DNA from: Anaerolineae bacterium
Lineage (GTDB): Bacteria; Chloroflexota; Anaerolineae; B4-G1
Assembly: GCA_030620125.1 (NCBI GenBank)
Contig: JAUXFI010000041.1
Span: 1 to 12,011, forward strand
Length of the DNA stretch: 12,011 nt
Direction: 5' to 3'
A program made the translations under genes and the position numbers. Of this stretch, positions 6,806 to 12,011 are shown piece after piece. Numbering within the stretch: the first letter of the stretch is position 1; every line of letters begins with the position of its first letter. The notes beneath the pieces are model-generated. The model had not been told where the DNA came from. It worked only from the letters and a program-made list of their open reading frames with translations, and made no database searches.

Positions 6806-7570
6806 CTACTGCTTACTCTTGGTCTCTTTCTTACTCTTGGTCTCCGCACTGTTTCGATCTTTGTGGATAAAGTAATACTGGGCAATTCCGATCAGGTTGG
6901 AGATTATAAAGTAGATGGAGAGGCCCATCGCGTATTGGAGGGAAATGAAGCCAAACATCAGCGGCATCATAATCTGCATCTGCTGGCTCATCATCGCCGA
7001 CTGCGACTGACTGTCGCTCGAGGTAGGTGGGGTAAGCAGTTTCTGCTGCAACCAACTCGTGGCGAACACCAAGAGAGGCAGAGCATACGACCACCACTGA
7101 AGCATACTGGGAGGTTGACCCAGGTCCATCCCCAGAAACTTGCTCTGTAGCGGCACGAGTCCCATGACACCGGGCAACCACTTGTAGATGTGCTGGGAGA
7201 ACTGGAACAACTGCAACGTCGTCGCGGGCACACAGTAGGTGATCGCCTGATAGAGACCGAACATGATCGGCAACTGGATCAACATCGGCAAGCATCCGCC
7301 TGCCGGGTTGACGCCGGCCTCTTTCCACAGCTTCATCTGCTCCTGGGACAGTTTCTCCTTGTCCTTGCCATGCTTCTTCTGCAGTTTCTCGACCTCTGGC
7401 TGGAGTTCTTGCATCTTGCGCGCCGACCGCTGCTGCCCCAGCGTCAACGGCAGAATCAGCAAGCGAATCAAGATAGTCAGCACAGCAATGGCCAAGACGG
7501 TCTGATTCCAAAGCAAATCATACAGGAGCAGCAACATGTTGGCGAAAAAGTAAGCGATAACACTAAACAC
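6806..7570 (-). CDS. yidC: YidC/Oxa1-family membrane protein insertase
   Basis: This 254-residue protein has the short monoderm-type YidC architecture, without the large periplasmic P1 domain. The first membrane helix (about 23-45) carries the conserved positively charged residue of the insertion groove (Arg36 in LTILIRLLILPLT). It is followed by a charged cytosolic coiled-coil hairpin (about 46-88) and NPAGGCLPMLIQLPIMFGLY (88-107). Further helices lie at about 160-178, 197-215 and 217-234. The basic tail (KSKKETKSKQ) fits ribosome contact. The start is GTG at 7570 with AAAGG seven bases upstream; the first ATG is 11 codons later and would cut into the N-terminal hydrophobic segment. The stop is TAA. 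Confidence 0.94.
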   Translation of the reverse strand: MFSVIAYFFANMLLLLYDLLWNQTVLAIAVLTILIRLLILPLTLGQQRSARKMQELQPEVEKLQKKHGKDKEKLSQEQMKLWKEAGVNPAGGCLPMLIQLPIMFGLYQAITYCVPATTLQLFQFSQHIYKWLPGVMGLVPLQSKFLGMDLGQPPSMLQWWSYALPLLVFATSWLQQKLLTPPTSSDSQSQSAMMSQQMQIMMPLMFGFISLQYAMGLSIYFIISNLIGIAQYYFIHKDRNSAETKSKKETKSKQ

Positions 7571-7587
7571 AGTCTGACCTTTCTATT

Positions 7588-8718
7588 CTATTCTTCAACT
7601 TCACGTGGGTATGACCACTCCTCGCGGCCATTATCCACGTGCAGCGCCCGTATCCGGTAAGACCCGGGAATCAACGTCTCGTACACCACAGACCCCTCCA
7701 CGACCGGCCTCGAAAGTATCTGTCCTTCGCTCTCTTTGTACCACATCACAAAGCCATCGCTGGTGTCCAGCGCGTACAGAGTGCCATTCTCACTGCCGAC
7801 GAGTAGCTTGCTTCCATCCTCGGTCAGCGCTGGCCCCGCCCGCACCGGCACGCCGAGCGGTTGGTGCCAGACCTGCCGACCGGTCTCAGCATCCACGGCA
7901 TAGACATTCCCGTCCACATCGGCCGCATAGACCACATCACCGTAGACCGCTGGCCCTCCCCAGAACCAGTTCTCTCCGGTAAAGTACCACTGTTCGGCCC
8001 CAGTCCGGGCATCCACGGCGTAGAGCCTGTTGTAGAAATCGCCGATGTAGAGCGTGTCATTTCGCAAGGCCGGCACGCTGGCAAAGGCTCCCTCGGTGTG
8101 GAAATCCCAGCGCACGCTCCCGTCAGACAGGTTCAGCGCATAGAGATGGCGGTCCATCGAGCCAATGTAGACTACGTCTGAGCCGACAACAATAAGGGGA
8201 ATGGCCCACACGCGACCCTCTGTCTCGAAAGTCCACCTGAGAGCACCGCTCTCTGCATCCAGCGCGTAGACGTTGCCGTCGCTGTTGCCGATGATGAAGA
8301 GGCCATCACCTATGGCCCCACCTTCGATGTACTGACCGGTAGCGCCATCAAAGTGCCACAGCAAGCCGCCAGTGTCGGCGTCCAGCGCCCAAACGACGTT
8401 CCTGGTCTGGCCGAGGAAACCACCACTAGGCACCTGCGAAGCTACGATGACGCGCCCATCGTCCACCACAGGAGTAGCGTAAAAAGTCCCACGCTTGTCC
8501 TCCGCCGGATCCATTGGGAAAACCCACACAAGATCGCCGTCTGCCGCGTTCATCACTCTGACCTGTTCCAGGTCAGCCGCGTACAGTCTCTCCCCTACGA
8601 CAGCCAGCCCCGTCCAACTCGTTGGGCGTGCCCCGCCCGAACAGCCACTCATGACAAAGATCAGCGCCGCCAACATCGCGAATGCGATGGGCCAGCGCCG
8701 TGTCCAAGATCGTCTCAA
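7588..8718 (-). CDS. PQQ-repeat beta-propeller lipoprotein
   Basis: This 376-residue protein starts with MRRSWTRRWP, a hydrophobic core and VMSGC, a lipobox with Cys26, so it should be an outer-face membrane lipoprotein. The rest holds eight repeats ending in the PQQ-blade pattern (YA-x-D-x-x-[TSD]-G-x-x-x-W), for example YALDAESGALRW, YAVDARTGAEQW and YALDTSDGFVMW, predicting an eight-bladed propeller. The fold is shared with BamB and with quinoprotein dehydrogenases; the enzymes' extra PQQ and metal ligands are not recognisable, so a scaffold role is more likely. The start is TTG, immediately after the yidD stop, with GAGG in the yidD 3' end. An ATG at codon 14 would delete the basic signal start. 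It stops 17 bp before yidC. Confidence 0.88.
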   Translation of the reverse strand: MRRSWTRRWPIAFAMLAALIFVMSGCSGGARPTSWTGLAVVGERLYAADLEQVRVMNAADGDLVWVFPMDPAEDKRGTFYATPVVDDGRVIVASQVPSGGFLGQTRNVVWALDADTGGLLWHFDGATGQYIEGGAIGDGLFIIGNSDGNVYALDAESGALRWTFETEGRVWAIPLIVVGSDVVYIGSMDRHLYALNLSDGSVRWDFHTEGAFASVPALRNDTLYIGDFYNRLYAVDARTGAEQWYFTGENWFWGGPAVYGDVVYAADVDGNVYAVDAETGRQVWHQPLGVPVRAGPALTEDGSKLLVGSENGTLYALDTSDGFVMWYKESEGQILSRPVVEGSVVYETLIPGSYRIRALHVDNGREEWSYPREVEE

Positions 8719-8955
8719 TTACTTATCCTCCTCTAGATTGGGAACAGGGTCATATCCCCCTGGGTTGAAGGGGTTACAGCGCACCACCCGCTTCACAGCC
8801 AGCCAGATACCGCGCCAGGCCCCATAGCGAGCAATGGCTTCGTAGCCATACTGAGAACAGGAAGGCACAAACCGGCAGGTGGGAGGGAGCACACGCGAGT
8901 AAGTCATCTGATAGAGGCGAATCATACCTAGAAGGACAGTACTCATTATTCCCAT
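8719..8955 (-). CDS. yidD: Membrane protein insertion efficiency factor YidD
   Basis: This small protein (78 residues) has the full YidD pattern: an N-terminal amphipathic segment (MIRLYQMTYSRVLPP), then TCRFVPSCSQYGYEAI (26-41) with two Cys, GAWRGIWLAVKRVVRCNPF with the third Cys (Cys60), and GGYDPVP (66-72). YidD helps YidC-dependent insertion at the inner leaflet. The start is uncertain: ATG at 8955 and ATG at 8946 are both in frame, each with a poor ribosome site, and the region upstream belongs to rnpA. It lies 17 bp after rnpA and its TAA touches the TTG start of the lipoprotein, suggesting translational coupling. Confidence 0.92.
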   Translation of the reverse strand: MGIMSTVLLGMIRLYQMTYSRVLPPTCRFVPSCSQYGYEAIARYGAWRGIWLAVKRVVRCNPFNPGGYDPVPNLEEDK

Positions 8956-8972
8956 TCTTGTGCATAAACCCA

Positions 8973-9308
8973 CTACACGTTCACTCCGGCCCGTCTCAAC
9001 AACGAGGCCAACGCTTGCTCGACCTGCGGCTCCTTTACCTTGAGAATAGCAGCACGCGCGATCAACATCACATCCCACCCAACCCCGAACTGGGGGTAGA
9101 GGCAACGTGCCGCCTCACGCATGAGCCGTTTGGCGCGGTTACGAGCCACTGCATTCCCTACTCTCCGGCTGGCCGTAACACCCACGCGGCTAAAATCGAG
9201 CCCATTGGGCCGCGCGACCAACACCAACAGAGGGTGCGCCCAAGATCGCCCCTCATCGTACACCAGCCGCACATCAGTCGTTCTTCGTAGTCGAATCCGC
9301 CGCTCCAC
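8973..9308 (-). CDS. rnpA: Ribonuclease P protein component
   Basis: RnpA is the basic protein subunit that binds the RNase P RNA for tRNA 5'-end maturation. From the GTG at 9308 the product has 111 residues, the usual length, and begins VERRIRLRRTTDVRLVY, like the typical K-x-x-R-L-R-x-x-x-D-F start. The signature GNAVARNRAKRLMREAAR lies at about 51-68, and DVMLIARAA (79-87) is the conserved central strand. The frame is open back to an ATG at 9425, but the extra 39 residues resemble nothing in the family. That DNA also forms two strong hairpins, with the ATG in the loop of one, so I treat it as noncoding leader. The ribosome site for the GTG is weak. Confidence 0.93.
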   Translation of the reverse strand: MERRIRLRRTTDVRLVYDEGRSWAHPLLVLVARPNGLDFSRVGVTASRRVGNAVARNRAKRLMREAARCLYPQFGVGWDVMLIARAAILKVKEPQVEQALASLLRRAGVNV

Positions 9309-9333
9309 CGCAAGGCTCGTCTCTGGCGCAAAA

Positions 9334-9361
9334 GTGGGGCAGGCCAGGAAGCCCGTCCCAC
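9334..9361 (-). other. Hairpin in rnpA leader (11-bp stem, 6-base loop)
   Basis: On the minus strand GTGGGACGGGC and GCCTGCCCCAC pair around TTCCTG, with one mismatch and one G-U pair. The hairpin sits 25 bases upstream of the chosen rnpA start. It has no following T-tract, so it is not a typical intrinsic terminator. It may be a dispersed repeat or an mRNA processing/stability element. Confidence 0.5.
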
Positions 9362-9406
9362 AAACTATCTCGCACCGACAACTAGACTCGGCAGATCCTC
9401 GGTTTC

Positions 9407-9443
9407 GGCCTGGATCTGGCAGCATACCGAAGGGATCCAGGCC
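9407..9443 (-). other. Hairpin between rpmH and rnpA (perfect 10-bp stem)
   Basis: GGCCTGGATC and GATCCAGGCC are perfect inverted arms with a 17-base loop. The ATG at 9423-9425, which would start a longer rnpA, lies in the loop. No T-run follows. A role in processing or partial attenuation between L34 and RnpA is possible but is inference. Confidence 0.55.
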
Positions 9444-9467
9444 AAGCAGAATTGGATCTACTGAGAC

Positions 9468-9662
9468 TCAGCGTCGGGGCCGGTAGGAACTCTCCTTCCA
9501 ATTCAGCTTCTTGGCCCATTCCCTATTCACAGCCAGATGCCGGCGGCCCTTTAGCCGCCGTGCCTTGATCACTCGCCTGCCACCCGGTGTAGCCATGCGG
9601 GCCCGAAAACCATGTGTGCGCATGCGCTTGCGTTTCTTTGGTTGATACGTTCGCTTCGGCAT
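9468..9662 (-). CDS. rpmH: Large ribosomal subunit protein bL34, C-terminally extended
   Basis: Residues 1-45 are a textbook bL34: [20 protein letters not shown], then the [25 protein letters not shown] core, rich in Arg and Lys for 23S rRNA contact. The protein is 64 residues rather than the usual 44-50, because 19 residues ([19 protein letters not shown]) follow the normal end without a stop. The ATG at 9662 has AAGGAGG four bases upstream, which settles the start over any longer reading. It is the first gene after the promoter at 9720-9747 and heads the rpmH-rnpA-yidD-yidC-jag run. Confidence 0.96.
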   Translation of the reverse strand: MPKRTYQPKKRKRMRTHGFRARMATPGGRRVIKARRLKGRRHLAVNREWAKKLNWKESSYRPRR

Positions 9663-9672
9663 CCATCCTCCT

Positions 9673-9705
9673 TCTAACAATCGGCGGTCAGCGTTTAGCT
9701 AACCA
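9673..9705. repeat. Heptamer-repeat cluster E in the rpmH leader
   Basis: The plus-strand units CTAACAA, TCGGCGG, TCAGCGT, TTAGCTA continue the same GTTAGC/TCAGC vocabulary as clusters C and D. They lie between the promoter and the rpmH ribosome site and so would be transcribed in the leader. GGTTAGC and GCTGACC can form a short imperfect hairpin. Confidence 0.55.
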
Positions 9706-9719
9706 CCAACAGTCGTGCC

Positions 9720-9747
9720 ATTATACCCCAAACAGGGAGTAAGTCAA
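9720..9747 (-). promoter_or_regulatory. Sigma70-type promoter of the rpmH operon
   Basis: The minus strand reads TTGACT (9742-9747), a 16-bp spacer and a perfect TATAAT (9720-9725). The start of transcription should fall near 9713, about 50 bases before the rpmH ATG. The near-consensus match fits the high expression expected for a ribosomal protein operon. Confidence 0.85.
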
Positions 9748-9777
9748 TCTATCGTTCTCAATCCTAAAGCGCGGGCT

Positions 9778-10509
9778 TCACTGGACCACAGCGACAATGA
9801 TCGGGGCTATGACGATAGCGGGCAAGAGGTTGCCCGCCCGGATTTGTTTGATCTCCAAAAGCCCTAACCCCAACGCCAACATCAGCACGCCACCTGTGGC
9901 CGTCATCTCAGCGAGCATGGGGGCGGTGAGCGCCGCGCTGGCCCACCCGGCTCCCAGCGTCAGCGCCCCCTGGTATACCAACACGGTGAGGGCAGAAAAG
10001 ATCACGCCAGGCCCCATAGTGGATGCAAAAGCCAGCGCCGCAAAACCATCCAACGTCGCTTTGATCGCCAGCAAGGTATAGTCACCGCTCAGACCATCCT
10101 GGATGGAGCCCAGGATGGTCATCGGGCCAACGCAGAACACCAGACTTGCGGTCAGAAAAGCGCGGCTGAACCGGGATGTGACAGAGTGAGCCGCGCCCTG
10201 GGGATGGTCGGCAGCAAGCAGGCCATCGCCCCTCGCGGTCTTGCGCTCGAGCCAGCGCCCCAACTGGTCGAGGCGAGCCTCAATGCGTAGCCATTCTCCA
10301 ACAATGCCCCCCAGCAGCAAGCTGACCAGCACGATGAGGATATTGTCCGTCTCAAAGGAGAGTTGAACGCCGATGACGAGGGTCAACAGGCCCAGGCCGT
10401 GCATGATCGTCTCCCTCATTCTCTCAGGCAAGCGAGTACCCAGCAACAAGCCCAGCGTCCCGCCAAGCAGGACGGCGATTACGTTGATGAAGGTACCCAT
10501 GCCAGACAT
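9778..10509 (-). CDS. DUF554 (YqgA-type) integral membrane protein
   Basis: This 243-residue, very hydrophobic protein shows the DUF554 layout. The N-terminal MGTFINVIAVLLGGTLGLLLG helix (4-24) comes first. The conserved central segment FCVGPMTILGSIQDG (125-139) is followed by IKATLDGFAALAFASTMGPG (149-168). Further helices lie at about 42-72, 170-186, 192-217 and 228-242. The family is widespread, and its function (possibly transport) is not established. The ATG at 10509 is supported by AAGGGAG four bases upstream; the frame extends to 10554 but lacks a ribosome site there. It ends about 30 bp before the -35 box of the rpmH promoter and is likely a separate transcript. Confidence 0.9.
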   Translation of the reverse strand: MSGMGTFINVIAVLLGGTLGLLLGTRLPERMRETIMHGLGLLTLVIGVQLSFETDNILIVLVSLLLGGIVGEWLRIEARLDQLGRWLERKTARGDGLLAADHPQGAAHSVTSRFSRAFLTASLVFCVGPMTILGSIQDGLSGDYTLLAIKATLDGFAALAFASTMGPGVIFSALTVLVYQGALTLGAGWASAALTAPMLAEMTATGGVLMLALGLGLLEIKQIRAGNLLPAIVIAPIIVAVVQ

Positions 10510-10537
10510 CGAACTCCCTTCTGCACACACCGTGAGG

Positions 10538-10656
10538 TAGATGACGAGTATCATCTCAATAAACTGGGGAGCGGGGGGTTTGCGGGCGGCTTTGCCGCCC
10601 GCAAACCCCCCATCTTCCTCTACTTATTGAGAAGTTAGATGACGAGATGGTATCAT
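10538..10656. repeat. Imperfect direct repeats flanking the palindromic element
   Basis: TAGATGACGAG-TATCAT (10538-10554) recurs as TAGATGACGAG-ATGG-TATCAT (10636-10656). The 11-base block and the 6-base block are both identical, separated by a 4-base insertion in the right copy. They bracket the compound palindrome and look like a target-site duplication. Confidence 0.6.
10554..10632. mobile_element. 79-bp compound palindrome with terminal inverted repeats (MITE/REP-like candidate)
   Basis: The outer 9-bp inverted repeats TCTCAATAA (10554-10562) and TTATTGAGA (10624-10632) enclose a perfect 18-bp hairpin. Its arms are 10573-10590 (GGGGGGTTTGCGGGCGGC) and 10594-10611, with a TTT loop. No T-tract follows on either strand, so it is not a standard intrinsic terminator, although it may still hinder transcription from the upstream isomerase gene. 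Small size, nested symmetry and flanking direct repeats favour a non-autonomous mobile element. Confidence 0.5.
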
Positions 10657-10706
10657 GTGTTTCTCTACCACGAGCAGCGTATCCTCACGCTGGTTCTTAT
10701 GGGGAA

Positions 10707-11489
10707 TTAGCACTCCAGGTAGCGCAGGCTGCTCTCCAGGTACTTGATTTCGTCCATCTCCAACGAGAGAGTGGGCTGGTTGGGCAGCGCGTGCAGCAGA
10801 GGAAGAACGTCTCTCTTGTAGTCAATGACCCCACCGGGGAAATCGAGTGACAGGTGCTCGTCGCAGAAGCCCCGGTGGTTGTTCAAGTGGCAATGCACCA
10901 ACCGGTGGCTGATTCGTTTGATCCACCTCTCCAGAGGCAGATAGTCAGAGAACAGGTAAAAGTGCCCAACGTCGAGACACGCGCCCAGGTGAGGTGAATC
11001 AACCCGATCCAGGACGTCGCCGATAATGTCCGGGTCCGGCTCCCACATGTTCTCCAGCGTGATGACCACTCCCCGCTCCGCGGCCTCCTCGGCCATCGGG
11101 CCCCAGAAATCTATCTGGCGCTCGGTCCATTCGGGGCGATAGTCCGGCTTGCGCACCATGGGCATAAAGTCGGTGTGAAAGACAACCTTGCGTGCCCCCA
11201 GTCCGGCGGCAATATCGAGGTTCAACATGTAACGCTCGTGGGTCAGCGCCACGATGCGCTGGTCTGGGCTGGCGGGGGAGAGGTCGTAGAAAGCGCCGTG
11301 GATAGCGAGTTCGCCTTCGAAGCCACGCAATAGGGCCTTGTGCTGGTCGAGCAACTCGCGCCAGCCACTGTCAAGCAAATCCGTGTCGTAGCCATAGACC
11401 TGGAGTTCCAATCCCGCGCCATGAGCTTGAGCCAGTTCATAGTATCGCGTGATGTCCCTCTGGTAAGTGGCAAGCAGTATGCACTCCAT
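10707..11489 (-). CDS. Sugar phosphate isomerase/epimerase-like TIM-barrel protein
   Basis: This 260-residue protein fits the AP-endonuclease-2/xylose-isomerase-like TIM-barrel family (Pfam AP_endonuc_2). The expected metal-site acids and His are visible at strand ends: Glu146 (VITLENMWE), Asp173 and His176 (CLDVGHF), His199/His201 (VHCHLNNHRG) and Glu244 (LSLEMDE). His64 (AIHGAF) and His105 (VFHTDF) lie in earlier strands. Members include isomerases, epimerases, dehydratases and endonuclease IV; nothing here fixes the substrate, and the endonuclease is less likely because its three-zinc pattern is not obvious. The ATG at 11489 has GGG seven bases upstream and follows the promoter at 11520-11548; the longer frame to 11591 would run through that promoter. 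Confidence 0.85.
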   Translation of the reverse strand: MECILLATYQRDITRYYELAQAHGAGLELQVYGYDTDLLDSGWRELLDQHKALLRGFEGELAIHGAFYDLSPASPDQRIVALTHERYMLNLDIAAGLGARKVVFHTDFMPMVRKPDYRPEWTERQIDFWGPMAEEAAERGVVITLENMWEPDPDIIGDVLDRVDSPHLGACLDVGHFYLFSDYLPLERWIKRISHRLVHCHLNNHRGFCDEHLSLDFPGGVIDYKRDVLPLLHALPNQPTLSLEMDEIKYLESSLRYLEC

Positions 11490-11519
11490 AGTCAATCCCT
11501 TTGCCCTCCCCGCTGACCA

Positions 11520-11548
11520 ATTGTACACCAGCACGGCCCAATGAGCAA
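11520..11548 (-). promoter_or_regulatory. Sigma70-type promoter of the TIM-barrel gene
   Basis: The minus strand reads TTGCTC (11543-11548), a 17-bp spacer and TACAAT (11520-11525). Transcription would begin about 20-25 bases before the ATG at 11489. Spacing is ideal and the -10 box differs from consensus by one base. Confidence 0.6.
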
Positions 11549-11601
11549 ACCAACCGGCTGGATGCCGCGTGGGGGGCGAGCCACAAGCCACCGGCGCGCA
11601 T

Positions 11602-12011
11602 CTACTGCGCCAGCACCTGCCTGTAGACAGTCAGTGTCTTGCGAGCGGCCTCCTCCCACGTGAAGCTCGTCGCCTGCGCCAGTCCCTGTTCTCGCATCCG
11701 GACTCGTAGCGACTCATCCGTCAGCACACGGGCCAGCGCGCGGGCAATGTCGTCCGGGTCGTCGGGGTTCACCAGCAATCCCGCCTCCCCCACCACCTCC
11801 GGCAGCGAGGCCCGCTCGGCGACCACGACCGGGGTTCCACAGGCCATCGCCTCAAGTGCCGGCAGCCCGAATCCCTCGTAAAACGACGGGGTCACCAACA
11901 CACTAGCGCCGTTGTACAGCTCCACCAGGGCGGCATCCGGCACGACGTGGAGGAAGCGCACCTGCCCGGTCAGGCGCAGCACATTGACGTGCTCAAAGAC
12001 CTCGTCGTACA
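11602..12011 (-). CDS. GT4-type glycosyltransferase, C-terminal part (N-terminus beyond window)
   Basis: The frame is open to the right edge, so only the last 136 codons are present (YDEVFEHVNVLRLTGQV... to TAG at 11602). The segment is the nucleotide-sugar-binding Rossmann half of a GT-B enzyme. VVPDAALVELYNGASVLVTP precedes the E-x7-E motif EGFGLPALEAMACGTPVV, where the two Glu contact the donor sugar-nucleotide. EVVGEAGLLVNPDDPDDIARAL and the closing helix FTWEEAARKTLTVYRQVL are standard for family 4. It likely transfers a sugar to a glycan or lipid acceptor in the cytosol; donor and acceptor are unknown. It ends 112 bp before the TIM-barrel start, which has its own promoter. Confidence 0.9.
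   Translation of the reverse strand, partial: YDEVFEHVNVLRLTGQVRFLHVVPDAALVELYNGASVLVTPSFYEGFGLPALEAMACGTPVVVAERASLPEVVGEAGLLVNPDDPDDIARALARVLTDESLRVRMREQGLAQATSFTWEEAARKTLTVYRQVLAQ

Noticed and set aside
6862..6870. Perfect DnaA box TGTGGATAA, and a near match at 7631-7639
   Set aside because: Both are single sites inside coding DNA (yidC and the PQQ gene), with no cluster, AT-rich unwinding region or dnaA nearby, so they do not mark an origin.
9309..9425. 39-residue N-terminal extension of RnpA from an ATG at 9425
   Set aside because: The extension has no similarity to RnpA, its ATG lies in a hairpin loop, and the GTG at 9308 gives the normal length and N-terminal pattern.
10573..10611. 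Intrinsic terminator of the TIM-barrel gene
   Set aside because: The stem is strong but no T-tract follows on either strand; outer inverted repeats and flanking direct repeats point to a mobile palindrome, though some terminator effect cannot be excluded.

Overview
This GC-rich window carries all recognisable genes on the minus strand. The order rpmH, rnpA, yidD, (PQQ lipoprotein), yidC, jag, (PfkB kinase), parA, parB is the conserved block usually found near the bacterial replication origin. The short YidC, the secreted beta-helix protein with long Gly/Asn-rich repeats, and the many short repeats between genes suggest an environmental member of the Chloroflexota, perhaps Anaerolineae. That placement is an inference from gene content and style; there is no rRNA to support it. 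dnaA, rsmG and mnmE/mnmG are not in the window.

Layout, read in the direction of transcription from the right edge: the C-terminal end of a GT4-type glycosyltransferase (11602-12011); a sugar-isomerase-like TIM barrel with its own promoter (10707-11489); a 79-bp compound palindrome flanked by direct repeats (10538-10656); a DUF554 membrane protein (9778-10509); a strong sigma70-type promoter at 9720-9747; then the colinear run rpmH, rnpA, yidD, PQQ-propeller lipoprotein, yidC, jag, PfkB kinase, parA, parB, M24 peptidase and a small two-fold-repeat protein. The window ends at the left inside a secreted right-handed beta-helix protein that runs off the edge.

The block joins ribosome and RNase P production (L34, RnpA), membrane-protein insertion (YidD, YidC, with Jag as an RNA-binding partner) and chromosome segregation (ParA, ParB). 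A PQQ-repeat lipoprotein and a PfkB-family sugar kinase occupy positions that are unusual for this block.

Most notable observations: (1) the small protein at 1722-2084 is an internal duplication, and its second CQLG motif has an in-frame UGA exactly where the first has Cys; the reading frame then continues QLGAF before a second stop, so it is a selenocysteine candidate or a fresh nonsense mutation. (2) Five gene junctions carry degenerate 7-bp-period repeats, one of which encodes the ParA C-terminus. (3) A palindromic mini-element with terminal inverted repeats and flanking direct repeats lies at 10538-10656.
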